The notes beneath the pieces were generated by a model. It saw only the letters and a list, made by a program, of their open reading frames with translations. It had not been told where the DNA came from and searched no databases. 64,000 bases of DNA from positions 167,135-231,134 of the forward strand of contig NZ_LKKK01000014.1 in NCBI RefSeq assembly GCF_001446935.1, written 5' to 3'. This DNA is from Pseudomonas sp. TTU2014-080ASC. Lineage in GTDB: Bacteria > Pseudomonadota > Gammaproteobacteria > Pseudomonadales > Pseudomonadaceae. This document shows positions 36,393 through 44,318 of this stretch, piece by piece (position 1 is the stretch's first letter; every line of letters starts with the position of its first letter). Both the position numbers and the translations under genes were made by a program.

Positions 36393-36593
36393 CAACAGCA
36401 CATCGATTGCAAAACCTGGGCGTTTTGCAATCGATTGATACATCCCCAATCTGCCAGCACTTGCGAAAATTCCGTGCCGGAAGGATCCTAATTGCCGCGT
36501 GACGCCGGGCCCCTCTGGCGGTGAGTTTCCTCACCGTGATGTCGGAGTCACTAGTGACCCCAAAACATCAACCGACACTCAGAGGTGGCTCCA
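36393..36593 (+). promoter_or_regulatory. structured leader upstream of terC
   Basis: Several stems are visible: a perfect CGGTGAG-TTTC-CTCACCG hairpin at 36520-36537, a preceding CGCC/GGCG stem at about 36503-36521, a GTCACTAGTGAC palindrome at 36547-36558, and GTCGG/CCGAC enclosing it at 36541-36576. terC relatives elsewhere are controlled by leader RNAs that sense pH or manganese. I do not find the conserved yybP-ykoY core here, so this is a structured leader of unknown type. Confidence 0.45.
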
Positions 36594-37571
36594 ATGGAAA
36601 GCCTATTAGGCATCCTTAGCACATCCTTTTTAGGAACTCCCGGCTGGTTCTGGCTAGCCTTCATCGTCATCATCATCGCCTTGCTCGCCCTCGACCTCGG
36701 CGTTCTGCACCGTGACCAACACGAAATCGAAATGCGCGAGAGTCTGCTGCTGTATGCAGGCTACTTCAGCGTTGGCGTCGCGTTTGGCGGCTGGATCTGG
36801 TTCCAACTCGGTGCCACCAAAGCGCTTGAGTTCTACACGGGCTTTCTGGTTGAACAGTCGCTGTCGATGGACAACGTGTTCGTCATGGCGATGATCCTCA
36901 ATTTCCTCGCCATTCCCCGGCGATATCAACACCGCGTGTTGTTCTGGGGGATCATCGGCGTGGTCGTCCTGCGCGCCATTATGATTGGTCTCGGAACAGC
37001 CCTCGTGCAGAACTTCGAGTGGGTGCTGTACATCTTTGGTGCGTTCTTGTTTATCAGCGGCATCCGCATGCTGTTTACCAAGGAAGAAGAACACCCAGAC
37101 CTCAGCCAGAACAAGCTGTTGCTGTTCTTGCGCCGCCACCTGCGCATCACTGACCGCCTGCACGAAGGCCACTTTCTGGTGCGCCAGCCGGACAAGACCG
37201 GCAAAGTGGTCTTATTTGCCACGCCGCTGTTGCTGGCGCTAGTGCTGATCGAACTTGCTGACCTGGTCTTTGCTGTCGACAGCGTGCCGGCAGTCCTCGC
37301 GATTTCTCAGGACCCGTTCATTGTCTACACGTCCAATATTTTCGCAATTCTCGGCCTGCGTTCGCTCTACTTCGCCCTGGCTGCGTTGATGCACCGATTC
37401 GTGTATCTGAAATACGCCCTGGCGATAGTGCTAATCTACATCGGAGGCAAGATTTTCCTGCATGAGTTCGTCAAGGTGCCGGCAGCCCTGTCGCTGAGCG
37501 TTACCTTGGGTGTTCTGGCAGCAGGTGTGATCCTGTCTCTGATCAAGACACGTAAGACTCAGGACAGCTAA
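36594..37571 (+). CDS. TerC/Alx-family membrane protein
   Basis: A 325-residue integral membrane protein with about eight to nine helices. TerC landmarks are ALLALDLGVLHR near residue 27, EQSLSMDNVFVMAMIL near 85, and LIELADLVFAVDSVPAVLAIS near 215, with acidic residues in membrane helices that fit metal transport. Alx homologues export manganese; TerC proteins in other bacteria load manganese onto exported enzymes. The GTG three codons upstream is passed over for the ATG because AGAGG is spaced 8 bases from it. A structured leader precedes it, and a 58-codon frame follows by 3 bases. Confidence 0.9.
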   Translation: MESLLGILSTSFLGTPGWFWLAFIVIIIALLALDLGVLHRDQHEIEMRESLLLYAGYFSVGVAFGGWIWFQLGATKALEFYTGFLVEQSLSMDNVFVMAMILNFLAIPRRYQHRVLFWGIIGVVVLRAIMIGLGTALVQNFEWVLYIFGAFLFISGIRMLFTKEEEHPDLSQNKLLLFLRRHLRITDRLHEGHFLVRQPDKTGKVVLFATPLLLALVLIELADLVFAVDSVPAVLAISQDPFIVYTSNIFAILGLRSLYFALAALMHRFVYLKYALAIVLIYIGGKIFLHEFVKVPAALSLSVTLGVLAAGVILSLIKTRKTQDS

Positions 37572-37574
37572 GTA

Positions 37575-37751
37575 ATGCATCAATCGCCACAATCCGTGCA
37601 GATTGAGGTTCAACAAGCCAACGGACGCACTCTATGGTGTGTCCGCCTCGGCAGGCGTGCAGTGACTTTCCATGAGGAAAAAGCTGCCCGGGCATTTGCC
37701 GCACAGCTGCACATGCGCGCCCAGTGGTTAAACACCCAAAGCAGTCGTTGA
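37575..37751 (+). CDS. small conserved-looking hypothetical protein after terC
   Basis: A 58-residue frame that begins 3 bases after the terC stop and ends 10 bases before a bidirectional terminator, so it fills the gap exactly. The product (MHQSPQSVQIEVQQANG..., then LWCVRLGRRAVTFHEEKAA, then RAFAAQLHMRAQW) has a short beta-rich front and an amphipathic helix; it is soluble, with no signal. AGGA lies 10 bases upstream. Codon use looks like that of its neighbours. I do not recognise a named family; co-transcription with terC is inferred. Confidence 0.6.
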   Translation: MHQSPQSVQIEVQQANGRTLWCVRLGRRAVTFHEEKAARAFAAQLHMRAQWLNTQSSR

Positions 37752-37759
37752 TAATAGGC

Positions 37760-37790
37760 AAAACAAAGCCCGCATCTGCGGGCTTTGTTT
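37760..37790. terminator. bidirectional terminator between the terC unit and the acyl-CoA dehydrogenase
   Basis: AACAAAGCCCGCA-TC-TGCGGGCTTTGTT is a perfect stem with A-rich and T-rich flanks on both sides, placed between two convergent genes. Confidence 0.9.
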
Positions 37791-37803
37791 GTCTCAGCGT
37801 CGG

Positions 37804-39033
37804 TCAGCGACCGCTTTTGAGCAGTTCTTTCGGTACGTACTTACCCAACTCAAATTTGCCGATAGCTGCACGATGGACTTCGTCCGGGCCATCCGCCAGA
37901 CGCAATGTACGCTGCATCGCATACCAGTAGGCCAGCGGGAAGTCGTTGGAAACACCCGCACCGCCATGCATTTGGATGGCGCGATCAATCACCTTCAACG
38001 CGACGTTGGGTGCGACCACCTTGATCTGAGCGATCTCACTGGCTGCGATTTTGTTGCCGACCGTATCCATCATGTACGCCGCATTCAGCGTCAACAGGCG
38101 CGCCATGTTGATCTCCATGCGTGATTCGGCAATCAGATCTAAGTTGCCACCCAGACGTGCCAGCGGCTTGCCGAAAGCTGTGCGATTCACCGAACGCTCA
38201 CACATCAGCTTCAGCGCACGCTCAGCCATGCCGATGGAACGCATGCAGTGGTGAATCCGGCCTGGGCCAAGGCGGCCCTGGGCAATTTCAAAACCTCTGC
38301 CCTCGCCTAGCAGCACGTTCTCATAAGGCACCCGCACGTTCTCGAACAGCACTTCAGCGTGACCATGCGGAGCATCGTCGTAACCGAAGACCGGCAGCGG
38401 ACGGACAATCTTCACGCCCGGGGTGTCGGTGGGCACCAGAATCATCGAGTGCTGGGAGTGACGTGGCGCATCCGGGTTAGTCAGGCCCATGAAGATCATG
38501 ATCTTGCAGCGCGGATCACAGGCCCCGGATGTCCACCACTTGCGGCCATTGATCACCCATTCATCACCTTCACGCACAGCACGGGCCTGCATGTTAGTGG
38601 CGTCGCTTGATGCAACAGCGGGCTCAGTCATGGCAAACGCCGAGCGAATCGTGCCGTCCAGCAGCGGCTTGAGCCACTGCTCTTTCTGCTGTTCGTTACC
38701 GTAACGCACCAATACTTCCATGTTGCCGGTGTCCGGCGCGGCGCAGTTGAACGGCTCTGGACCGATGATTGAGCTACCCATGATCTCCGCCAGCGGCGCA
38801 TATTCGGTATTGGTCAGCCCCGCCCCCAGCTCCGACTCCGGCAGGAACAGGTTCCATAATCCTTCAGCTTTGGCCTTGGCTTTAAGCTCCTCCATGATGA
38901 CTGTCGGTTGCCAACGGTCACCTTCACTGACCTGGCGTTCAAAAACTGGCTCGGCAGGATAAACGTGGTTCTCCATGAAAGCGCTGACGCGCTCACGCAG
39001 TTCCTGGACCTTTGGCGAGTAGGCGAAATCCAT
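37804..39033 (-). CDS. acyl-CoA dehydrogenase
   Basis: A 409-residue FAD-dependent acyl-CoA dehydrogenase. N-terminal helical domain (~1-130), middle beta domain with AFAMTEPAVASSDATN near residue 134 and RKWWTSGACDP, then the C-terminal helical domain with RIHHCMRSIGMAERAL and IQMHGGAGVSNDFPLAYWYA near residue 365. The sequence resembles the ACAD10/11-like group common in Pseudomonas rather than the short-chain Acd enzymes. The ATG is used; it is divergent from a LysR gene across 153 bases, which likely regulates it. It converges on the terC unit. Chain length of the substrate is not clear. Confidence 0.92.
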   Translation of the reverse strand: MDFAYSPKVQELRERVSAFMENHVYPAEPVFERQVSEGDRWQPTVIMEELKAKAKAEGLWNLFLPESELGAGLTNTEYAPLAEIMGSSIIGPEPFNCAAPDTGNMEVLVRYGNEQQKEQWLKPLLDGTIRSAFAMTEPAVASSDATNMQARAVREGDEWVINGRKWWTSGACDPRCKIMIFMGLTNPDAPRHSQHSMILVPTDTPGVKIVRPLPVFGYDDAPHGHAEVLFENVRVPYENVLLGEGRGFEIAQGRLGPGRIHHCMRSIGMAERALKLMCERSVNRTAFGKPLARLGGNLDLIAESRMEINMARLLTLNAAYMMDTVGNKIAASEIAQIKVVAPNVALKVIDRAIQMHGGAGVSNDFPLAYWYAMQRTLRLADGPDEVHRAAIGKFELGKYVPKELLKSGR

Positions 39034-39186
39034 AGAGTTACCTTCTGAGTCGGTATGGAATATCCGGTTGAGTAGAAATGATGCTAGAACACAGCATATG
39101 ATTTACATAATCTATTTGCGTGCACCATGACTATTCACCAACCATATATCAATCATTAATGCCGACCGCATACGGAGCGCACAGAA
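39034..39186. promoter_or_regulatory. divergent promoter region between acyl-CoA dehydrogenase and LysR gene
   Basis: The middle is AT-rich, with an imperfect dyad TATGATTTACATA at about 39098-39110 fitting the T-N11-A form of LysR contacts, and GGAGCG just before the LysR start. Assignment rests on position and symmetry only. Confidence 0.35.
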
Positions 39187-40098
39187 ATGAATCTGAACAA
39201 GGTCGATCTAAACCTGTTTGTCGTCTTCGATGCCATTTATACCGAGGCTAACCTGACACGCGCCGGGCAGATTGTCGGCATTACTCAACCTGCTGTTTCA
39301 AACGCCCTGGCGCGCCTACGCGAAACCTTTAACGATCCGCTGTTCGTGCGTACCGCCCAAGGCATGGTGCCAACACCAATGGCACAGAACATCATCGGGC
39401 CGGTTCGCAGCGCGCTTCAGCAACTGCGCATTTCCGTGCAGGAAAGCCGCGTGTTTAATCCGGCACAAGCTAATAAGGTGTTCCGTATCAGTATGACCGA
39501 CCTGACCGAGGCCATCGTACTGCCGCCGCTGTTCCAGCGCCTGCGTCGCCACGCGCCAAATGTGAAAATCGAGAGCATGCTCGCCCGCCGCCGCGAAACC
39601 ACCAAAGAGCTGGCTGCCGGTCGGCTGGATTTTGCCGTAGACGCCCCGCTCAACACTGACCCGCAAGTGCGCCACGTAAAGTTGATGGAAGACCGCTATA
39701 TCTGCGCCATGCGTCAGGGCCACCCGCTGGCTAAAGAGATAATCAGCCTGGATGAATACCTCGGGCTGACCCACATCCATATTTCCACCCGCCGCAATGG
39801 CCTTGGCCATGTTGATCTGGCGCTCGGCCGCTTGGGCTTGCAACGCAACATCGCCCTGCGCTCCCAGCATTACCTGATGGCAACTACGGTTCTGGAAACC
39901 ACAGACATGGTCATGACCGTCCCTGAGCGTTTCGCCCGCCGCAACGGCCTGCACTTTGTAGAACTGCCTATCAAAGATATGCAGACACTGGAAACCCACC
40001 TTTACTGGCACGAAAGCACAGATCAGGACCCAGCCAACCGCTGGATGCGCGAGCAAATCATTGATATCTCCCAAGCTGCCAATAAACAACCTGACTAG
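39187..40098 (+). CDS. LysR-family transcriptional regulator
   Basis: A 303-residue LysR regulator with an N-terminal winged helix-turn-helix (residues ~5-65: KVDLNLFVVFDAIYTE, RAGQIVGITQPAVSNALARL, DPLFVRTAQGM) and a C-terminal ligand domain. It is divergent from an acyl-CoA dehydrogenase and probably controls it; the ligand may be an acyl-CoA or a related acid, but that is inference. The start ATG has GGAGCG upstream. Confidence 0.93.
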   Translation: MNLNKVDLNLFVVFDAIYTEANLTRAGQIVGITQPAVSNALARLRETFNDPLFVRTAQGMVPTPMAQNIIGPVRSALQQLRISVQESRVFNPAQANKVFRISMTDLTEAIVLPPLFQRLRRHAPNVKIESMLARRRETTKELAAGRLDFAVDAPLNTDPQVRHVKLMEDRYICAMRQGHPLAKEIISLDEYLGLTHIHISTRRNGLGHVDLALGRLGLQRNIALRSQHYLMATTVLETTDMVMTVPERFARRNGLHFVELPIKDMQTLETHLYWHESTDQDPANRWMREQIIDISQAANKQPD

Positions 40099-40162
40099 CG
40101 TGCCTACGCAATAACCCCACCCTTGCCTGCGCGGGGGGTGGATTGACTTCGCCCGATAACAG

Positions 40163-40180
40163 CTTTACGTTTACGTAAAG
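40163..40180. promoter_or_regulatory. LiuR operator
   Basis: CTTTACGT-TT-ACGTAAAG is a perfect 8-bp inverted repeat with a 2-base spacer, 22 bases before the liuR start. It agrees with the LiuR motif described for gammaproteobacteria (TTTACGTAAACGTAAA type, recalled from the literature) and with the short-spaced dyads of MerR regulators. It probably gives autoregulation and control of the whole liu operon. Confidence 0.8.
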
Positions 40181-40202
40181 GTAAATACAGGCGAATCGTA
40201 GT

Positions 40203-40589
40203 ATGTCCGCACCCACCTACTCCATTTCTGAACTGGCCCGCGAGCTGGACATCACCACCCGCGCCATTCGCTTCTATGAAGAGCAAGACATGCTCCACCC
40301 CGAGCGCCGGGGTCAGGAGCGCATCTACAGCGCAAAAGACAAAGTCACCCTGAAGCTGATTCTGCGCGGCAAGCGCATCGGCTTCTCCTTGGCTGAATGC
40401 AAAGAGCTGATCGAGCTGTACGACCCGGTACATGGCAACCAGAAGCAGCTCAACACCTTTATGCACAAGATCGCCGAACGCCGCGCTCAGCTTGAGCAGC
40501 AACTGCTGGATATCCAGCAAATGCAGCTGGAGTTGGACACCGCCGAAGAGCGCTGCCTGGCGGCGCTGGCTGAAATTCGCAAGCAGTAA
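40203..40589 (+). CDS. liuR: MerR-family regulator of leucine/isovalerate catabolism
   Basis: A 128-residue MerR-type regulator: winged helix-turn-helix at residues ~5-72 (YSISELARELDITTRAIRFYEEQDML, RIYSAKDKVTLKLIL) and a C-terminal coiled coil (~80-125) for dimerisation. It lacks the cysteines of metal-sensing MerR proteins, in keeping with an organic effector. It heads the liu operon and has a palindromic operator directly upstream. In Pseudomonas LiuR responds to branched-chain acyl-CoA intermediates; that is by family. Confidence 0.93.
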   Translation: MSAPTYSISELARELDITTRAIRFYEEQDMLHPERRGQERIYSAKDKVTLKLILRGKRIGFSLAECKELIELYDPVHGNQKQLNTFMHKIAERRAQLEQQLLDIQQMQLELDTAEERCLAALAEIRKQ

Positions 40590-40632
40590 CTCCCCTTCTC
40601 ATAGCCCTTACAACAATTACGCAGGTGCAATC

Positions 40633-41796
40633 ATGAGCTATCCGTCCCTCAACTTCGGTCTTGGCGAAACCATCGACATGCTGCGCGATTCCGTGCGTCA
40701 GTTCGCCCAGGCCGAGCTGGCCCCACGTGCGGCGCAGATCGACCGTGACAACGAATTCCCCATGGATATGTGGCGTAAATTCGGTGACATGGGCCTGCTT
40801 GGCATGACCGTTAAAGAGGAATACGGCGGCACCGATATGGGTTATCTGGCCCACGTGATTGCCATGGAAGAGATCAGCCGCGCTTCGGCTTCAGTCGGCC
40901 TTTCCTACGGCGCCCACTCCAACCTGTGCGTTAACCAGATTCATAAAAACGGCACCGAAGCGCAGAAGCAGAAATATCTGCCCAAACTCTGCTCCGGCGA
41001 GCACATCGGCGCGCTGGCCATGAGCGAGCCCAACGCAGGTTCCGACGTGGTGTCGATGAAGCTGCGCGCCGAGAAAAAAGGCGACCGCTATGTACTCAAC
41101 GGCAACAAGATGTGGATCACCAACGGCCCAGACGCTAACACCTATGTGATCTACGCCAAAACCGACATCAACGCCGGTTCCAAAGGCATGACCGCGTTTA
41201 TCGTTGAACGCGACTTCAAAGGCTTCTCCCGTCACCAGAAACTGGACAAGCTCGGCATGCGCGGCTCCAACACTTGCGAATTGGTGTTTGAAGACTGCGA
41301 AGTACCGGCTGAAAACATCCTCGGTGCCGAAGGCCGTGGTGTAGCGGTATTGATGAGTGGCCTGGACTACGAACGCACTGTGCTCTCGGGCGGCCCGACA
41401 GGGATCATGACCGCGTGCATGGACGTGGTGGTGCCGTACATTCACGAACGCCGCCAGTTCAATCAATCTATCGGGGAGTTCCAGCTGATTCAGGGCAAGG
41501 TCGCCGATATGTACGCAGGCATGAACGCCTCCAAATCTTACCTATACAACGTGGCCAAGGCCTGTGATCGCGGCGAAGAGTCTCGTAAAGACGCTGCAGC
41601 AGTGATCCTCTACACCGCCGAAATGGCCACCAAAATGGCCCTGGACACCATCCAGATTCTTGGCGGTAACGGCTACACCAACGAATACCCGGCAGGCCGT
41701 CTGCTGCGTGACGCCAAGCTGTATGAGATCGGTGCAGGCACCAGCGAAATCAGGCGCATGCTGATTGGCCGCGAGCTGTTTAACGAAACCAAGTAA
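40633..41796 (+). CDS. liuA: isovaleryl-CoA dehydrogenase
   Basis: LiuA oxidises isovaleryl-CoA to 3-methylcrotonyl-CoA, passing electrons to ETF. The 387-residue protein has the acyl-CoA dehydrogenase signatures ALAMSEPNAGSDVVSMKLRA near residue 135 and QILGGNGYTNEYPAGRLLRDAKL near 340, and the glutamate characteristic of isovaleryl-CoA dehydrogenases in the YERTVLSGGPTGIM segment near residue 250. The open frame extends back into liuR, but the ATG giving MSYPSLNFGLGE is the family start. It is the first enzyme gene of the operon, 43 bases after liuR. Confidence 0.95.
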   Translation: MSYPSLNFGLGETIDMLRDSVRQFAQAELAPRAAQIDRDNEFPMDMWRKFGDMGLLGMTVKEEYGGTDMGYLAHVIAMEEISRASASVGLSYGAHSNLCVNQIHKNGTEAQKQKYLPKLCSGEHIGALAMSEPNAGSDVVSMKLRAEKKGDRYVLNGNKMWITNGPDANTYVIYAKTDINAGSKGMTAFIVERDFKGFSRHQKLDKLGMRGSNTCELVFEDCEVPAENILGAEGRGVAVLMSGLDYERTVLSGGPTGIMTACMDVVVPYIHERRQFNQSIGEFQLIQGKVADMYAGMNASKSYLYNVAKACDRGEESRKDAAAVILYTAEMATKMALDTIQILGGNGYTNEYPAGRLLRDAKLYEIGAGTSEIRRMLIGRELFNETK

Positions 41797-41841
41797 GACA
41801 CTGGTTTCGAAGTCTGCACACGCAGAAGAACGCGAAAAGCC

Positions 41842-41872
41842 GGTGGGTGAGCAAAGCCTCATCCACCCTACG
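41842..41872. repeat. REP-like hairpin repeat, copy 1 (liuA-liuB gap)
   Basis: GGTGGGTGAG-CAAAGC-CTCATCCACC can fold with one G-T mismatch and is followed by CTACG. On the minus strand it reads GTAGGGTGGATGAGG, the head of the same family as the copy at 46282. It lies between two operon genes. Confidence 0.65.
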
Positions 41873-41898
41873 AAAAGACGGATCAATGGAGCCGTTCA

Positions 41899-43506
41899 AT
41901 GGCCATCCTGCACTCCCAGATCAATACCCGCTCGCCGGACTTCATCGCTAACACTGCGGCGATGCAGAGCCAGGTGGATGACCTGCGCGCCCTGCTCGCC
42001 CGAATTCATGAAGGCGGCGGCGAGAAAGCCCAGCTGCGCCACACCTCGCGGGGCAAGTTGCTGCCCCGTGAACGCATCAACCGCCTGCTCGACCCCGGTT
42101 CGCCGTTTCTCGAAATCGGCCAGTTGGCCGCTTATGAGGTCTATGGCGAAGACGTACCAGCAGCCGGTGTTGTCGCCGGTATTGGTCGCGTGCAAGGCGT
42201 GGAATGCATGATCGTGGCCAACGACGCCACGGTAAAAGGCGGCAGCTATTACCCGCTGACCGTGAAGAAGCACCTGCGCGCCCAGACCATCGCCCAGCAA
42301 AACCGCCTGCCGTGCATTTATCTGGTGGATTCCGGCGGTGCCAACCTGCCACGTCAGGACGAAGTGTTCCCAGACCGTGAACACTTTGGCCGCATCTTCT
42401 TCAATCAGGCCAATATGAGTGCCATGGGCATCCCGCAGATCGCCGTGGTAATGGGTTCCTGCACCGCTGGTGGCGCCTATGTTCCTGCTATGGCGGATGA
42501 AGCAATCATGGTGCGTCAACAAGCCACCATCTTCCTCGCCGGCCCGCCGTTGGTGAAAGCCGCCACCGGTGAAGTGGTCAGTGCTGAAGATTTGGGCGGT
42601 GCCGATGTGCACTGCAAAACCTCTGGCGTGGCCGACCATTACGCCGAGAACGACGAGCACGCGCTGGCCATCGCCCGCCGCTGCATCGCCAACCTTAATT
42701 GGCGCAAGCTCGGCAGCCTCAATACGCAAACCCCGATCGCCCCGCTGTACAGCAGTGATGAGCTGTACGGCGTGATCCCGGCCGACTCCAAGCAGCCATT
42801 TGATGTACGCGAAGTGATCGCCCGCATTGTCGACGGCAGCGTGCTGGACGAATTTAAAGCGCTGTTCGGCACCACCTTGGTATGCGGCTTCGCCCATATC
42901 CACGGCTATCCGGTGGCGATTCTGGCCAACAACGGCATTTTGTTCGCCGAGTCTGCGCAAAAAGGCGCGAACTTCATCGAACTGGCCTGCCAGCGCGGCA
43001 TTCCGCTGCTGTTCTTGCAAAACATCACCGGCTTTATGGTCGGGCAGAAATACGAATCCGGCGGCATCGCCAAACACGGTGCCAAGCTGGTTAATGCCGT
43101 GGCTTGCGCCAAAGTGCCGAAGTTCACCGTGATCATCGGTGGCAGCTTTGGTGCCGGTAACTACGGCATGTGTGGCCGCGCTTACGACCCACGCTTTTTG
43201 TGGATGTGGCCGAATGCGCGGATCTCCGTGATGGGTGCCGAACAGGCCGCTGGCGTGCTGGTGCAGGTGAAGCACGAACAAGCCGCCCGCGCCGGACAAA
43301 CCTTTAGCGCCGAAGAAGAGGCCAGCCTTAAGCAACCGATTCTTGAGCAGTACGAACGTCAGGGCCACAGCTACTACAGCAGTGCGCGCCTGTGGGATGA
43401 CGGCGTCATCGACCCGGCGCAGACCCGCGACGTGCTCGCCCTCGCCCTCTCCGCCAGCCTCAACGCACCGATTGAGCCGACCACCTTTGGCGTGTTCCGC
43501 ATGTAA
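41899..43506 (+). CDS. liuB: 3-methylcrotonyl-CoA carboxylase, carboxyltransferase (beta) subunit
   Basis: LiuB transfers carboxyl from biotin on LiuD to methylcrotonyl-CoA, giving 3-methylglutaconyl-CoA. The 535-residue protein has the two crotonase-fold halves of the acyl-CoA carboxyltransferase family: N-half with LVDSGGANLPRQDEVFPDR near residue 140 and GSCTAGGAYVPAMADE near 190; C-half with LFLQNITGFMVG near 371, GGSFGAGNYGMCGRAY near 413, and MGAEQAAGVL near 446. It follows liuA after a 102-base gap containing a REP-like hairpin. Confidence 0.96.
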   Translation: MAILHSQINTRSPDFIANTAAMQSQVDDLRALLARIHEGGGEKAQLRHTSRGKLLPRERINRLLDPGSPFLEIGQLAAYEVYGEDVPAAGVVAGIGRVQGVECMIVANDATVKGGSYYPLTVKKHLRAQTIAQQNRLPCIYLVDSGGANLPRQDEVFPDREHFGRIFFNQANMSAMGIPQIAVVMGSCTAGGAYVPAMADEAIMVRQQATIFLAGPPLVKAATGEVVSAEDLGGADVHCKTSGVADHYAENDEHALAIARRCIANLNWRKLGSLNTQTPIAPLYSSDELYGVIPADSKQPFDVREVIARIVDGSVLDEFKALFGTTLVCGFAHIHGYPVAILANNGILFAESAQKGANFIELACQRGIPLLFLQNITGFMVGQKYESGGIAKHGAKLVNAVACAKVPKFTVIIGGSFGAGNYGMCGRAYDPRFLWMWPNARISVMGAEQAAGVLVQVKHEQAARAGQTFSAEEEASLKQPILEQYERQGHSYYSSARLWDDGVIDPAQTRDVLALALSASLNAPIEPTTFGVFRM

Positions 43507-43517
43507 GGCCACAGACC

Positions 43518-44318
43518 ATGACTGACTTCACGACTGTACAACTGGAAAAAGACCCGCGCGGTTTCGCCACCCTGTGGCTTAACCGTGCGGAGAAGAACAA
43601 CGCCTTTAATGCCGAGATGATCCGCGAGCTGATCCTCGCCATTGACGAAATCGCTGCGGATAAAAGCCTGCGCTTTCTGCTCCTGCGCGGCCGTGGCAAA
43701 CACTTCAGCGCCGGTGCCGATCTGGCATGGATGCAGCACGCTGCGACGCTGGATTACAACGCCAACCTCAACGACTCCCGCGAGCTGGCGGAGCTGATGT
43801 ACAACCTCTACCAGCTCAAACTGCCGACACTGGCTGTGGTGCAAGGCGCGGCCTTTGGCGGCGCACTGGGCCTGATCAGTTGCTGCGACATGGCCATTGC
43901 CGCGCAAGATGCACAACTGTGCCTGTCTGAAGTGCGCATCGGCCTGGCGCCTGCCGTGATCAGCCCGTTTGTGGTCAAGGCCATGGGCGAACGTGCCGCC
44001 CGCCGCTATGCCATGACCGCCGAGCGCTTTAACGGCGTGCGCGCCTTTGAGCTGGGCTTGGTCGACGAATGCTACGCGGCAGATCAGTTGGATCAAGCCG
44101 CCGAAGACTGGATCAGCAACCTGCTGCTCAACAGCCCACAAGGCATGCAGGTGACCAAAGACCTGATCCGCGAAGTCACCAGCGGCACCCTGCCACCGGC
44201 GCTGCGACGCTACACCGAGAACGCCATTGCCCGCATCCGCGTAAGCCCTGAAGGTCAGGAAGGCCTGCGTTCCTTCCTCGATAAACGCAAACCCAGCTGG
44301 CAGGAGCCGTCCGCATGA
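43518..44318 (+). CDS. liuC: 3-methylglutaconyl-CoA hydratase
   Basis: LiuC hydrates 3-methylglutaconyl-CoA to HMG-CoA. The 266-residue crotonase-fold protein has the oxyanion-hole segments GKHFSAGADLAWM near residue 64 and VQGAAFGGALGLISCCD near 110, and the catalytic glutamate region LSEVRIGLAPAVISPFVV near residue 135. It is 11 bases after liuB and overlaps liuD by 4 bases (ATGA), consistent with coupled translation. Confidence 0.94.
   Translation: MTDFTTVQLEKDPRGFATLWLNRAEKNNAFNAEMIRELILAIDEIAADKSLRFLLLRGRGKHFSAGADLAWMQHAATLDYNANLNDSRELAELMYNLYQLKLPTLAVVQGAAFGGALGLISCCDMAIAAQDAQLCLSEVRIGLAPAVISPFVVKAMGERAARRYAMTAERFNGVRAFELGLVDECYAADQLDQAAEDWISNLLLNSPQGMQVTKDLIREVTSGTLPPALRRYTENAIARIRVSPEGQEGLRSFLDKRKPSWQEPSA

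Noticed and set aside
36393..36593. yybP-ykoY manganese riboswitch before terC
   Set aside because: I looked for the conserved GGGGAGTAG-like core and the facing loop and did not find them; only a structured leader of unknown class is supported.
41896..43512. 538-codon open frame antisense to liuB
   Set aside because: It mirrors liuB almost exactly; liuB has full motif support, and high GC in third positions explains the open antisense frame.
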